A stretch of DNA of 64,000 bases from an uncultured Ruminiclostridium sp. (GTDB taxonomy: Bacteria; Bacillota; Clostridia; Oscillospirales; Ruminococcaceae). Made by a program: the position numbers and the translations under genes. The notes below the pieces were generated by a model that worked only from the letters and a program-made list of their open reading frames with translations, was not told where the DNA came from and did not search any database. Location of the stretch: positions 8,220-72,219 of the forward strand of contig CAKSFR010000014.1 in the NCBI GenBank assembly GCA_934454635.1, read 5' to 3'. Each line of letters begins with the position of its first letter. Position 1 is the first letter of the stretch. Shown here one piece after another: positions 33,298 through 43,110 of the stretch.

Positions 33298-34653
33298 TTG
33301 CCTATACTTCAACCTAAAAAAAATAAAGCGATAACACCTGCGAGAACGCTTGCGCTGGGTTTTATAATAATCATTGTGATAGGCGCGGTGCTGCTTTTTA
33401 TGCCGTTTTCTTCAAGCGACGGCAGCTTCACAAACTTTGTTGACTGCTTCTTCACGGCGGCGTCCGCCACCTGCGTTACGGGCATAAGCGTTGTTGAAAC
33501 GTATACGCACTGGTCGGTTATAGGTCAGGCGATAATCCTGTTGCTTATTCAGGTAGGAGGTCTGGGGTTTGTTACTTTGGTAACGTTCTTCAACTTTGCT
33601 ATCGGCAAGAAGATAGGGCTGCTGAAGGCGAACAGTATAAGCGGCGATTTCTCTATGAGCGGTCTTTCAGCCACGAAAAAGCTTTTTACACGGATCGTTG
33701 CGGTTTCGCTTTCCGTTGAAACTGCGGGCGCGTGCCTGCTTATGGTGCGCTTTATTCCCGACTACGGCGGATACGGCGTTTTTATGGCGTTTTTCACGGC
33801 GGTTTCGGCCTTCTGCAACGCGGGTTTTGATCTTTTCGGAATCGACGGAGAGGGAATGGGACTTTCGGGCTTTATCGATGACCCGTATGTGCTTATGATA
33901 ATTGCGCTGCTAATTATTCTGGGCGGACTCGGCTTCGTCGTATGGGAGGAGCTGCTCAGCTATCGCAAGGAAAAGCACTTTTCGCTGCACACGCGGATAG
34001 TTCTTATTTCCACGGGAGTTCTTCTCGTTCTCGGAACGCTGATATATCTCACGACGGCGCTTACCGTCCCGTCCATTTTCGGTGAATATTCATTCGGTCA
34101 AAAGCTCTACACGTCGTTTTTTGCAAGCGCCTCTGCGCGCACCGGCGGCTTTACCGCTGCGCCGTATCCGCTTGCGAACAGCTTTTCGCAGCTTTTCACG
34201 ATACTCCTCATGTTTATCGGTGCTGCCCCCGGTTCGACGGGCGGCGGCATTAAGATAACAGCCGCGGCTATTCTCATATCGACCGCGTGGTCGGTTCTCC
34301 GCGGCAGAGAGGATACTCAGATGCTCGGTCATGTCGTGACAAAGCAGGTCGTTTATAAGACGCTGACGGTTTTATTCCTGTCGCTGGCGTTCCTTGTCAC
34401 GGGATTTTTCGTTATTCACCTGCTGAATATCGACACTAACCCGCTTGATGTGCTTTTCGAGGTCGTTTCGGCGTTCACAACAACCGGATATTCTGCGGGA
34501 GTTTCGGCAAACTCGGGCGTTGCCACAAAGCTGCTGCTTTCGTTTATCATGTATGTCGGACGAATAGGTCCTGTTTCGCTTATGCTTTCGTTTACGGGAA
34601 CGCAGACGTTGAACCGCAGCCGCATACTGCCTCAGGGCGAGATAATGGTGTGA
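33298..34653 (+). CDS. TrkH/KtrB-family potassium uptake protein
   Basis: A 451-residue ion-transport subunit with four pore loops bearing the selectivity-filter glycines: SATCVTGISVV, SAFCNAGFDLF, SARTGGFTAAP and SAFTTTGYSAG, in four M1-P-M2 repeats. Gating glycine/serine region GAAPGSTGGGIK is present. It would take up K+ (or Na+-coupled K+) with a KtrA/TrkA RCK subunit, which is not encoded in this window. Translation appears to start at TTG 33298, because AAGGAGGGG lies 7 bases ahead; no better ATG exists. Confidence 0.93.
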   Translation: MPILQPKKNKAITPARTLALGFIIIIVIGAVLLFMPFSSSDGSFTNFVDCFFTAASATCVTGISVVETYTHWSVIGQAIILLLIQVGGLGFVTLVTFFNFAIGKKIGLLKANSISGDFSMSGLSATKKLFTRIVAVSLSVETAGACLLMVRFIPDYGGYGVFMAFFTAVSAFCNAGFDLFGIDGEGMGLSGFIDDPYVLMIIALLIILGGLGFVVWEELLSYRKEKHFSLHTRIVLISTGVLLVLGTLIYLTTALTVPSIFGEYSFGQKLYTSFFASASARTGGFTAAPYPLANSFSQLFTILLMFIGAAPGSTGGGIKITAAAILISTAWSVLRGREDTQMLGHVVTKQVVYKTLTVLFLSLAFLVTGFFVIHLLNIDTNPLDVLFEVVSAFTTTGYSAGVSANSGVATKLLLSFIMYVGRIGPVSLMLSFTGTQTLNRSRILPQGEIMV

Positions 34654-34737
34654 CGGGGGAGCGCGGCGCGCAGTGCGAAAGCGCACTTTTGCCGCTCCGC
34701 GGCGTTTTGCGGGGTGAGAAACAGAAGAGCAGATTGA

Positions 34738-34780
34738 AAGCCGCGGGCTTTGTGCGAAAAAGCACAGACCCCGCGGTTTT
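34738..34780 (+). terminator. Terminator after the KtrB gene
   Basis: CCGCGGG / CCCGCGG (34741-34776) encloses GTGC/GCAC and is followed by TTTT. A short GCCGC-TCC-GCGGC triloop hairpin (34691-34703) and GTGCG/CGCAC (34673-34686) precede it. The 34654-35004 gap otherwise holds a promoter and a dispersed repeat, with no gene. Confidence 0.65.
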
Positions 34781-34840
34781 GTACGTCTGCGCGGGTACGA
34801 AGCAAAATTATTACAATTTTATTACATTTCCCGAAATCGG

Positions 34841-34869
34841 TTGATTTTGCGCCGAAAAAATGCTATAAT
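34841..34869 (+). promoter_or_regulatory. Promoter of the first MoxR operon
   Basis: TTGATT (34841-34846), 17-base spacer, TATAAT (34864-34869). The -10 abuts the dispersed repeat copy C, so the repeat would be transcribed in the leader. Confidence 0.65.
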
Positions 34870-34975
34870 AATACTAAGCACCATTAAAACCATAGATAAA
34901 AATTCTAGTATAACCCATACATACAAAGATTACACTTAATTTTTTTTATATTTTTTAATTGGTGCTGAGTATAAA
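34868..34975 (+). repeat. Dispersed repeat, copy C (108 bases)
   Basis: It begins ATAATACTAAGCACCATTAA, contains TCTAGTATAAC and ends TTTTTTAATTGGTGCTGAGT followed by ATAAA. The two ends are inverted repeats of each other (AGCACCA-TTAAAA / TTTTAATTGGTGCT). The right end complements the left end of copy B almost exactly. Confidence 0.65.
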
Positions 34976-35004
34976 TTTACTACTCTTGACAAAAGGACAC
35001 AGAA

Positions 35005-35964
35005 ATGGACAAATTTTCAATAAGTAAAAATAAAAAGATGCAGCAGATAGCCGACGAGGTCGAAAAGGTAATCGTCGGAAAGCGCGAAGTCGTGACAATG
35101 CTGCTGATAGCGCTGCTCTCGGGAGGTCACGTTCTTGTCGAGGACGTTCCCGGAGTAGGAAAGACCACTCTCGCGACCGCCCTCGGAAAGGCTACAGGGC
35201 TTGTGAGCCGCCGTGCGCAGTTCACCCCCGACGTTATGGCGTCTGACATTACCGGCTTTACGATGTTCAATAAAGAGGCTAACCGTTTTGAATACCGTCA
35301 GGGCCTTGTTATGACGAATATTCTGCTCGCAGACGAAATAAACCGCGCCGCTCCTAAAACTCAGTCCGCGCTGCTTGAAGCGATGGAAGAGCAGACGGTC
35401 ACGGTGGACGGCGTAACGCACAAGTTGCCGCAGCCGTTCATGGTTATCGCAACGCAGAACGAGCTTGGCTATGTCGGAACTTTTCCGCTTCCCGAAGCTC
35501 AGCTTGACCGTTTTATGATGAAAATTTCAATGGGCTATCCAACGCTTGAACAGGAAATAAGCATAATTTCAAGCCGTCAGACCTCCGACCCGCTTGAGCA
35601 GGTTCTTCCGATATGCACAAAGGAAGAGATAATTTCCGCAATGGAAACCGTGCGTGAAATAAATATCGAGCCGTCGGTTTATCGTTATATTGTGGAGCTT
35701 GTCGCGGCGAGCCGCAATCACGCCGCCGTACAGCTCGGCGCAAGCCCCCGTGCTTCGCTGGCGCTCATGCGCGCGGCGCAGAGCTACGCTTTTCTTAATA
35801 ACCGCGCATACGTCGTTCCCGAGGACGCCCTGCGAATGACGCCATATATTCTACCGCACAGAATACGCCTTACTCAGGACGCAAAAATGAAGCATATCGA
35901 CGTTATGGATGTGCTGCGTGAGATTGTGAAATCGGTCAAGCCTCCTTTTTCGGGCAGAAGCTAA
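35005..35964 (+). CDS. MoxR-family AAA+ ATPase, first copy
   Basis: A 319-residue MoxR chaperone-like ATPase: Walker A EDVPGVGKTTLATAL (about 45), Walker B ILLADEINRAAPKTQSALLE (about 110), sensor 1 VIATQNELGYVGTFPLPEAQ and arginine finger region LDRFMMKISMGYP. MoxR proteins remodel partner complexes, typically with a DUF58 (VWA-like) protein encoded next to them, as here 1 base downstream. It is one of two MoxR-DUF58 sets in the window. Confidence 0.95.
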   Translation: MDKFSISKNKKMQQIADEVEKVIVGKREVVTMLLIALLSGGHVLVEDVPGVGKTTLATALGKATGLVSRRAQFTPDVMASDITGFTMFNKEANRFEYRQGLVMTNILLADEINRAAPKTQSALLEAMEEQTVTVDGVTHKLPQPFMVIATQNELGYVGTFPLPEAQLDRFMMKISMGYPTLEQEISIISSRQTSDPLEQVLPICTKEEIISAMETVREINIEPSVYRYIVELVAASRNHAAVQLGASPRASLALMRAAQSYAFLNNRAYVVPEDALRMTPYILPHRIRLTQDAKMKHIDVMDVLREIVKSVKPPFSGRS

Positions 35965-35965
35965 A

Positions 35966-37165
35966 ATGAAAAAAAACAGAATCATATACATTTTTTTGCT
36001 GCTTGCCGCAGCGATATTTGCGGGCGCTTATGAAAGCAAGCTCACTTTTATAATATTTGTGACGCTTATCGCACTTCCGGTTATAACCTTGCTTTTGCTT
36101 ATTTTGGAGAGATTTGCCATGAAGCTTGAGGTTAAGCCCGAAAGTCTTTTTGTGCAGAAGCTGCGGCGGTTCTCGATAACCGTGACAATACGCAACAGAT
36201 TTATCGTCCCTATGTCTCCCGTTCGCGTTACGGGCGTTTTTCAGGACGAGGACGGCAACCTTATCCACGATAAAACCTTGATAGTAAGCGTAATGCCGTT
36301 CTGCAAGACCGAGCTTTTGTTCGGCGGCTGCCTTAAATACCGCGGAGAATATCACCTCGGCGCCTGTGAAGCCGCACTTTACGACCTGCTTGGGCTGTTT
36401 TGCATAAAGATGAAAATGAACCCGTCCTGCGACGTTATCGTTGCGCCGAGACGGCTTTCTCTGGAGCGCACAAATTCGCTCTGCGCGGACGATTATGAAA
36501 GCGCGCAGACGAAAATGTCCTTTTTCGAGAGCAATTCGTTTTCCTCGGTGCGCGAATACGCCGAGGGAGAAACGCTTCGCTATGTCCACTGGAAGCTTTC
36601 GGCGAAGCAGGATACGCTTATGGTTAAGCAGATGGAGCAGAATTTGGGTGCAAATTCAGTTGTTATAACGGATATGACGGCGTTTTCGGATTCCGACGAG
36701 GATAATATCCGAGCGGCGGACGCGGCTGTCGAAGCAGCGCTTGCTATAACCGGAAAAATCGTAAGCGAGGGTCGCGGTGCGATAAATCTGTTCCGTTCGG
36801 GCGGCGAGGAAGCCGAGATATTTCCCGTCGAAAGTCCGGAGGATTTTGAACGCCTTTACTGCATTTTCTCGGTGATACCCGTTACGGAAAGCGGGGGGAT
36901 TTCAAAGCTCGTCGGAAAAATGCAGGAGTGCGCGGTGTCGTCCGAAACCGTGTTTATCGCCGCGCCGCGCATTGACGCAGAGGATATGCGGCGGCTTCTC
37001 GGTGGAGGGCTTTCGGGTTGTAAAAAAATTCAGGCATTCCTCACGGCGGGCGGACCCGACGCGGGACTGATTTCGCTTGCGGAAACGGATTCGCGGCTGC
37101 TCCTTGCGGAAATCGACCCCGAGGACATCGCACTTTCTCTGAGAAATATACTTTCTGATAATTGA
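35966..37165 (+). CDS. DUF58 domain membrane protein, first copy
   Basis: A 399-residue protein with two N-terminal membrane helices (about 5-50), a beta-rich region, and the DUF58 signature SVREYAEGETLRYVHWKLSA (about 190-209) leading to a VWA-like domain, VVITDMTAFSDSDEDNI. It is the usual partner of MoxR ATPases; its role in cell-envelope quality control is inferred from the family. It follows moxR by 1 base and precedes the transglutaminase-like gene by 13 bases. Confidence 0.92.
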   Translation: MKKNRIIYIFLLLAAAIFAGAYESKLTFIIFVTLIALPVITLLLLILERFAMKLEVKPESLFVQKLRRFSITVTIRNRFIVPMSPVRVTGVFQDEDGNLIHDKTLIVSVMPFCKTELLFGGCLKYRGEYHLGACEAALYDLLGLFCIKMKMNPSCDVIVAPRRLSLERTNSLCADDYESAQTKMSFFESNSFSSVREYAEGETLRYVHWKLSAKQDTLMVKQMEQNLGANSVVITDMTAFSDSDEDNIRAADAAVEAALAITGKIVSEGRGAINLFRSGGEEAEIFPVESPEDFERLYCIFSVIPVTESGGISKLVGKMQECAVSSETVFIAAPRIDAEDMRRLLGGGLSGCKKIQAFLTAGGPDAGLISLAETDSRLLLAEIDPEDIALSLRNILSDN

Positions 37166-37178
37166 TAAGGATAAATAT

Positions 37179-39875
37179 ATGAATCGGCAAAGCGGGCAGA
37201 ACGTGATTCTGCATGACACATATTTCAATAAACAGCCAAGCCTGACAGCGCTTTTTCTGTTCAGGCTTGCTTTGCTGTCCGCTTTTTCCGCTTCTGCGGC
37301 GGCGTTCGTTCTTTCTCTTTATTCTGTTCATGAGCACTTTCTGTTTCTCTGCGGCATAGCTGCGGGAACGACGGCGGTCATATACGCGCTCATGTCGGTT
37401 TTTCCCGTATGGATAGTAGGCTCGGCGCTGTTGGCTGTCGGCGCGGGAGCTTGCCTTATAAAAAAGGCGAAGGTCACGGAATATCTGGGCTTTTTCTGGG
37501 ACGGACTTATGCTGAAGCTGCAAAGCCGAATGCTCGATACCTCGCCGTACCTTATTCACAGCCGCGAAAAGCTTGAAACGGGCGTTTACGACGTGAAAAT
37601 ATCGGTCGGCTGCGTTCTTTTTGCGGTGATTGCTGTTTTTCTTTTTTCGCTTATCGTTGTTGGAAGCTGCCGCACAAAAATTCGTCCGATTCCTGCCGTT
37701 TTATTTATCGCGGTTCTCTGCGCGCCTGCGTTTGCTGCTGAGATCGCGGGATTTCATCTTGAAATGATACCGTTTATGGCGATTTTCTGCGTGCTTTGCG
37801 TTATCGGCACAAGCTTTCGGCTCGACGGCTTTCTTGTTTTCGGAAAAGCAAGGCTCGCGCGCGAATCGGAACGCCGCAGCGAAGAGAGCTACCGCCGCCG
37901 TACGCGCATGGCTTTTCTCGGCAAAAAACTGCGGAGCGACCTTCCGAGGTATGTGAAATACAATGCGAATGCCGTTACGGCGATAGTAATAACGGCGGCG
38001 GTAGTTTTTTCCGCGGCGAATATAATTCCCGACGGCACAGGGCTTAACTATCGCACTCTTATTGATGACATAGGCAGACTGGGCGCGCAGGCAAGCGAAA
38101 AAATCGGAGACTTTTTCGGCAGAAGCCCAACGAGAATAAACGACGGCGGATATTTCAGCTACTCGTCATACGGAGAGGGTTCGGGCGGAATAGGAATAGG
38201 CAGACCCGTGAGCGGCGACGAGCCGGTTCTTCAAGTGTCGCTCGACAGCAGCGATATTCCCGTATATCTTCGCGGGGATATAGGCGTTGATTTCGTGGGG
38301 ACGGGCTGGACGGATATAAAGGGCGAATATCGGCGTTTTACCGACGAAAACGGAACGCGCTACGCCGATATTTTTAAAGATTTTTATCCTGAAACGCAGT
38401 ATCAGGTGCTGCGCCAGCGGCTCAGCGCGTTCGGATATGAACCCGACGCTTTTTTCCCGCTGCGCAGGATTTCGGTGACATATCTGCAAAGCACGCGCGT
38501 CGTATTTGTTCCGCTTGCACCGTACGATCTGAATTATAAGCACAACAGCTATTTCGACAGCTTCGGTGACTGCGTTCTTCGCACAGGCTACGGAAGCGGA
38601 TATCTCAAAACCTATGAAAGCCTTGCGCTTGTTCCGAATATGAACGCCGATATGATGTCTGAGGCGGTTACGGCGGCGGAATACGGCGCTGACTATGACT
38701 GGACGCTTCCCGATGGGCTTTCGCTTGCGGAATATAACGAAAAAATCGCGCAGTACAGCGATTTTGTGAACACTGCGTACCGAAGGACCAATGAAACCGG
38801 TGCGCGCGTGCATGAAGCGCTTCTGAACGATGGGTATGTGTGGAGCGGCATGAGCGATTTTGAGATTGCGCAGAACACCTGCCGCTATTTCAAGGAGAAT
38901 TTCACCTACTCGCTGAACGCCGACAACGGCGAGGACAGCGAAGCTCTCGATAATTTTCTTTTTGTGACAAAAGAGGGGCACTGCGCCCTGTTTGCTTCGG
39001 CAATGACCCTCGCAATGCGCGATATGGGCTTTGCCGCAAGGTATGTGACGGGTTACGTTGTATCGGGCGGCGGCGAGGAACAGGACGACGGAACGTATCT
39101 CTACACTCTTCGCGAAAAAAATCTCCACGCGTGGGTCGAGGTTTATTTCGACAACGCGGGCTGGCTTCCGTTTGATCCCACGGCTGGAGTTTCGGGCTTC
39201 GGCTATGACGAGGAAGTGACTTCTCCCGACGCTGTTCAGACGACGGATCAAAATCCCGCCGCACAGATAACTTCAACGACATATCCGCGTCAAACAAGCC
39301 CTGCGCCCGAGCACACAAATGTAACGGTAACGGAGGTTTCGGACGATTTTCCGACAACTGTTCCGCCGTATTCCGACAGCGTGGATACGCACGCGCCGCA
39401 GGCTGAACCCAAAAAAGATTTCGGCGAAATCTTTGCCGCATTTCTGCCGTTTATTGCTGCCGCAGCGATAATTGCTGCGGTGATTGCGGTGCTTGTCATG
39501 TTCGTGCGCTCGGTCAGAAGAACCGAGAAAAAGACCTTCAGCGGATTCAGAAAAAAAGCGCCCCACAGAGCCGTTGCGGAAATGTACAAGCTGACAATGG
39601 CGATTCTTGCGCGCTGCGGGGTAACTCCGGGAAACGAAATGATGAACGGCTTTGCGCAGCGCGTTGACGAGGAACTGCTCAAAGGCTCAAACCTCTTTAT
39701 GACGGACGTTATGCCCGTGTTTATCAAGTGCGAATTTGGCAGGCAGGAGTTCTCGCCCGTAACCGAGGAAGAACGGCAGGCGGTTTTCGCATTTACGTCG
39801 GCTTTATATCGCCTGTATATGTCGCGCCTAAATCCACTGTCAGGATTTTTTGTTAAAATTGCACTATTTTTATAA
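37179..39875 (+). CDS. Transglutaminase-like membrane protein (TgpA type)
   Basis: An 898-residue protein: about six to seven membrane helices in the first 290 residues, an outside region, then a transglutaminase core. The catalytic Cys is in EGHCALFASAMTLAMRDMGF (about residue 605), His in KNLHAWVEVYF and Asp in WLPFDPTAG. After a Thr/Pro linker comes another membrane helix (about 755-775) and a cytoplasmic DUF4129-like tail with EMYKLTMAILARCGVTPG. MoxR-DUF58-TgpA operons are common in Firmicutes; the substrate is unknown, with cell-wall proteins a fair guess. Confidence 0.9.
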   Translation: MNRQSGQNVILHDTYFNKQPSLTALFLFRLALLSAFSASAAAFVLSLYSVHEHFLFLCGIAAGTTAVIYALMSVFPVWIVGSALLAVGAGACLIKKAKVTEYLGFFWDGLMLKLQSRMLDTSPYLIHSREKLETGVYDVKISVGCVLFAVIAVFLFSLIVVGSCRTKIRPIPAVLFIAVLCAPAFAAEIAGFHLEMIPFMAIFCVLCVIGTSFRLDGFLVFGKARLARESERRSEESYRRRTRMAFLGKKLRSDLPRYVKYNANAVTAIVITAAVVFSAANIIPDGTGLNYRTLIDDIGRLGAQASEKIGDFFGRSPTRINDGGYFSYSSYGEGSGGIGIGRPVSGDEPVLQVSLDSSDIPVYLRGDIGVDFVGTGWTDIKGEYRRFTDENGTRYADIFKDFYPETQYQVLRQRLSAFGYEPDAFFPLRRISVTYLQSTRVVFVPLAPYDLNYKHNSYFDSFGDCVLRTGYGSGYLKTYESLALVPNMNADMMSEAVTAAEYGADYDWTLPDGLSLAEYNEKIAQYSDFVNTAYRRTNETGARVHEALLNDGYVWSGMSDFEIAQNTCRYFKENFTYSLNADNGEDSEALDNFLFVTKEGHCALFASAMTLAMRDMGFAARYVTGYVVSGGGEEQDDGTYLYTLREKNLHAWVEVYFDNAGWLPFDPTAGVSGFGYDEEVTSPDAVQTTDQNPAAQITSTTYPRQTSPAPEHTNVTVTEVSDDFPTTVPPYSDSVDTHAPQAEPKKDFGEIFAAFLPFIAAAAIIAAVIAVLVMFVRSVRRTEKKTFSGFRKKAPHRAVAEMYKLTMAILARCGVTPGNEMMNGFAQRVDEELLKGSNLFMTDVMPVFIKCEFGRQEFSPVTEEERQAVFAFTSALYRLYMSRLNPLSGFFVKIALFL

Positions 39876-39892
39876 TTTTTTTGTAAAATATA

Positions 39893-39921
39893 TTGCAAAA
39901 CGTGCAAAAATTTGATATAAT
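39893..39921 (+). promoter_or_regulatory. Promoter of the DHH phosphoesterase gene
   Basis: TTGCAA (39893-39898), 17-base spacer, TATAAT (39916-39921). Confidence 0.7.
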
Positions 39922-39982
39922 TTAATATATGGCAGATTTTTGCCCGAAATAATCGGCTGACCGATAAACGAAGGAGAAAAAC

Positions 39983-40915
39983 ATGATGAATCTTATTACA
40001 CGTTCCGACTTTGACGGACTTGCCTGCGGAGCGCTGCTTCTCGAGGCAGGCATTATTGATTCCTATACCTTCAAGCACCCGAAGGATATTCAGGACGGAC
40101 TTGTTCCCGTAACGGAAAACGACGTTCTCGCGAACGTTCCTTTTGTTGAAGGCTGCGGATTGTGGTTCGATCATCATTCAAGCGAATACGAGCGCAATCA
40201 GCTTGCGGGCAAGTATAAGGGCGAAAGCCGCATTACGCCGAGCTGCGCGCGTATCATATATGAATATTACGGCGGAAAGGAGCGCTTCCCACAGTTCGAC
40301 GACCTCATGGAGGCGGTTGACAAGGTTGACAGCGGCAATCTTACTATAGACGAGGTGCTTCACCCCGAGGGCTGGATCCTCGTCGGATTCCTCATGGATC
40401 CCAGAACGGGACTGGGACGTTTCCGCAACTTTACGATAAGCAATTATCAGCTCATGGAAAAGCTGCTTGTCTGCTGCCGCACCATGACTACACAGGAAAT
40501 TCTCGATATGCCCGACATAAAGGAGCGCATAGAGGTGTACAACGAGCAGTCCGAGCTGTTCAAGAAAATGGTTCACGCGCACACGGTAGTAAAGCGCGAC
40601 GTTATAATAAGCGACCTGCGCGGAGTTGACCCGATTTACACGGGCAACCGCTTCATGATATACAGTCTTTATCCCGAGCAGAATATTTCCGCGTGGATAG
40701 TTTCTGGAAAGGGCGGAAAAGGCTGCTCTGCGGCGGTAGGATATTCGATACTTAACCGCACAAGTAATGTTGACGTCGGAAAGCTTATGCTTAAATACGG
40801 CGGAGGCGGACACAAGGCTGTCGGAACTTGTCAGTTCACCGACGAAAATATGGATACCGAGCTTCCGAAGATGCTTGAAGAACTTGTAAACTACGACAAA
40901 TACTACAACGTATAA
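39983..40915 (+). CDS. DHH/DHHA1 family phosphoesterase
   Basis: A 310-residue protein with the DHH motifs: LITRSDFDGLACGALLLEAG (motif I), FVEGCGLWFDHHSSEYERN (motif III, DHH), and VDKVDSGNLTIDE (motif IV). The C-terminal DHHA1 part ends in KYGGGGHKAVGTCQF, the GGGH substrate clamp. It could be an exopolyphosphatase or a cyclic-dinucleotide/nanoRNA phosphodiesterase; the sequence does not decide. It has its own promoter and terminator, sitting alone between the two MoxR loci. MMNL gives two possible adjacent starts. Confidence 0.88.
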   Translation: MMNLITRSDFDGLACGALLLEAGIIDSYTFKHPKDIQDGLVPVTENDVLANVPFVEGCGLWFDHHSSEYERNQLAGKYKGESRITPSCARIIYEYYGGKERFPQFDDLMEAVDKVDSGNLTIDEVLHPEGWILVGFLMDPRTGLGRFRNFTISNYQLMEKLLVCCRTMTTQEILDMPDIKERIEVYNEQSELFKKMVHAHTVVKRDVIISDLRGVDPIYTGNRFMIYSLYPEQNISAWIVSGKGGKGCSAAVGYSILNRTSNVDVGKLMLKYGGGGHKAVGTCQFTDENMDTELPKMLEELVNYDKYYNV

Positions 40916-40973
40916 CCGAACAAACAGCGTACATATCACGGCTGCGTATTTGTGAGGTATTTCACGAAAACTG

Positions 40974-41005
40974 CGGATCGCCGATAAGCCGGCGGTCCGT
41001 TTTTC
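40974..41005 (+). terminator. Terminator of the DHH gene
   Basis: CGGATCGCCG / CGGCGGTCCG (40974-40999) with a 6-base loop, then TTTTT. Confidence 0.85.
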
Positions 41006-41026
41006 GGAATGGGAAAGGATTGTTTT

Positions 41027-41974
41027 ATGAACGCGAAGGATTTTGCCGCACGGCTCAGAGAAAGCGTTTCTTCGGTTATCCGAGGGAAGGACAGGGAGAT
41101 CGACATTGTTATATCCGCGCTGCTTGCGGGAGGACACGTTCTGCTTGACGACGTTCCCGGAACAGGCAAGACAATGCTTGCGCGCGCGCTTGCAAAGTCG
41201 CTCGGCGGGGAGTTCAGACGTGTTCAGTTCACTCCCGACCTGCTCCCGACCGATATAACGGGAATGAATTATTTCAACATGAAAACGCAGGAATTTGTAC
41301 TTAGAAAGGGTCCCGTTTTTACGAATATCCTGCTTGCGGACGAGATAAACCGTGCGACTCCGCGCACACAGTCGGCGCTTCTGGAATGCATGGAGGAAGG
41401 AACCGCCACTATCGACGGGCAGACTTATCCGCTCAAGCGTCCGTTTTTCGTTATTGCAACGCAGAATCCGGTTGAAACGGCAGGAACATACCCGCTGCCC
41501 GAGGCGCAGCTCGACCGCTTTCTTATCCGCCTTTCGCTCGGTTACGCGAGCCGCGAGGAGGAGATAAAAATTCTCTCGGCGATAGGCGGCGAACACCCTA
41601 TCGGGCGGGTTTCGGCGGTAGTTACCAAGGAAGAGGTGAACATGGCTTCGCGCGAGGCGCTCGGCGTCCCGATAAACGAAGCGGTTCTCGGGTATATTGC
41701 CGACATAGGCGCGGCTACGCGCAGTCACGAGAAAATACGGCTCGGCTTAAGCGCCCGCGGACTTCTCGCGCTGAAAAAAACGGCGCAGGCATACGCGGCG
41801 GTGAACGGTCAGGCGTTCGTCACGCCCGACGATGTAAAGGCGGTTGCGCCGTATGTTATCCCGCACCGCATAATTTGCAGGGAGCTTGCGCTGCGTACTT
41901 CGGCAAAAAGCGCGGCAGAGGAGATAATAGAACAGCTTCTCGCGGGGGTTCCCGTGCCGACCGAGGAGCTGTAA
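41027..41974 (+). CDS. MoxR-family AAA+ ATPase, second copy
   Basis: A 315-residue MoxR ATPase: Walker A LDDVPGTGKTMLARAL, Walker B ILLADEINRATPRTQSALLE, sensor VIATQNPVETAGTYPLPEAQ. It shares the core motifs with the first copy but differs through most of its length, so it is an old paralogue rather than a recent duplication. ATG at 41027 is favoured by GGGAAAGGA. Its stop TAA overlaps the next ATG (TAATG), coupling it to the second DUF58 gene. Confidence 0.94.
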   Translation: MNAKDFAARLRESVSSVIRGKDREIDIVISALLAGGHVLLDDVPGTGKTMLARALAKSLGGEFRRVQFTPDLLPTDITGMNYFNMKTQEFVLRKGPVFTNILLADEINRATPRTQSALLECMEEGTATIDGQTYPLKRPFFVIATQNPVETAGTYPLPEAQLDRFLIRLSLGYASREEEIKILSAIGGEHPIGRVSAVVTKEEVNMASREALGVPINEAVLGYIADIGAATRSHEKIRLGLSARGLLALKKTAQAYAAVNGQAFVTPDDVKAVAPYVIPHRIICRELALRTSAKSAAEEIIEQLLAGVPVPTEEL

Positions 41975-43083
41975 TGGAGCTTATCGTCATTCTGCTTATT
42001 GTGGGCGCGCTGGCGGTCGGGGAGTGGTTCGTTTACGGCAGATTTTCGCTGAAAAATATCGAATATTCCGTCCGTTTCAACACCGACGAGGCGTTCGAGG
42101 GCGATACTATCGAAATTGTCGAGGAAATTATAAACCGTAAGTGGCTGCCCGTTCCGTGGGTAAAGACCGAGCTTTCGACAAGCCGCTGGCTTGAATTTAT
42201 CGGGAGCAAGGCGGCGAGAGCGTCGGACGCGCGCTTTGTTCCGAGCGTTTTTGCTCTTAGACCGTACCAGAAATGCACGCGGACAAGAAAGGCTGTCGCG
42301 CTTAAACGCGGAGTTTACACGCTTGAAAGCAGCTCTATCATTGCGGGGGATATTTTCGGACTGGTGCAGGCGTCGGGAAAAATGAACATAAATCTGAAAA
42401 TAAGGATACTTCCCGCGCCGTATGAGGTCGGCGAGGGCGAGCTTTCGTCGCGCGAGCTTTACGGCGAGATAATGACGCGCAGATTTATATGCAGCGACCC
42501 GTTTTATCGTTCGGGCGCGCGGGAATATACCGGAAACGAGCCGCTCAATCGCGTGCACTGGAGCAGTACGGCGCGGCAGGGAAAGCTGATGGTCTATAAC
42601 AGCGACTTCACCACGGAGAATCGCGTTCTTATCCTGATAAATCTTCAGCGTTCGCCGCTCGGAGAGCCGACTGCGCCTGTTATTTCGGACACGGAGACAA
42701 TGATAAAGGCGGCGGCGTTTCTTCTCGAGCTTTGCGCGCAGGCAAAAACGGAGGCTGACCTCGGGGTGAACGGTTCGGGTGGTATTTTTGTGCGCGGCGG
42801 TTCCGGCAGCGAGGATTATATGAAGCTGCTGCGGTGTCTTGCGGAGCTTGAAAATGCCTGCGATACCGTGTTTGAGGACTTTTTTGAAAGGCTTGATATT
42901 TCGCGCTATACCGACATAATGCTGATAACGCCGTATCTCGACGAGCGGCTTTACGCTCTGCTTTCGCGGAGCAGGCGCGGCGGCGCAAACGCAGTTGTGT
43001 ACTGCAACACGGACGAACTTTCGCGTGAGCTTCAGCTTAAACCGCTCGGGCGGATACACAAATATGTTTTCATAAACGATTGA
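41974..43083 (+). CDS. DUF58 domain protein, second copy
   Basis: A 369-residue protein with one N-terminal membrane helix (MELIVILLIVGALAVGEWFV), a beta region, then the DUF58 signature REYTGNEPLNRVHWSSTARQ (about 190) and a VWA-like fold (VLILINLQ, DIMLITPYLDERLYALLSRS). The start overlaps the moxR stop, so the longer in-frame reading inside moxR is rejected. It would dock with its own MoxR rather than with the first set, although cross-talk cannot be excluded. Confidence 0.92.
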   Translation: MELIVILLIVGALAVGEWFVYGRFSLKNIEYSVRFNTDEAFEGDTIEIVEEIINRKWLPVPWVKTELSTSRWLEFIGSKAARASDARFVPSVFALRPYQKCTRTRKAVALKRGVYTLESSSIIAGDIFGLVQASGKMNINLKIRILPAPYEVGEGELSSRELYGEIMTRRFICSDPFYRSGAREYTGNEPLNRVHWSSTARQGKLMVYNSDFTTENRVLILINLQRSPLGEPTAPVISDTETMIKAAAFLLELCAQAKTEADLGVNGSGGIFVRGGSGSEDYMKLLRCLAELENACDTVFEDFFERLDISRYTDIMLITPYLDERLYALLSRSRRGGANAVVYCNTDELSRELQLKPLGRIHKYVFIND

Positions 43084-43110
43084 CTTTGTCGGAAAGCGGG
43101 TGATTGGCAG

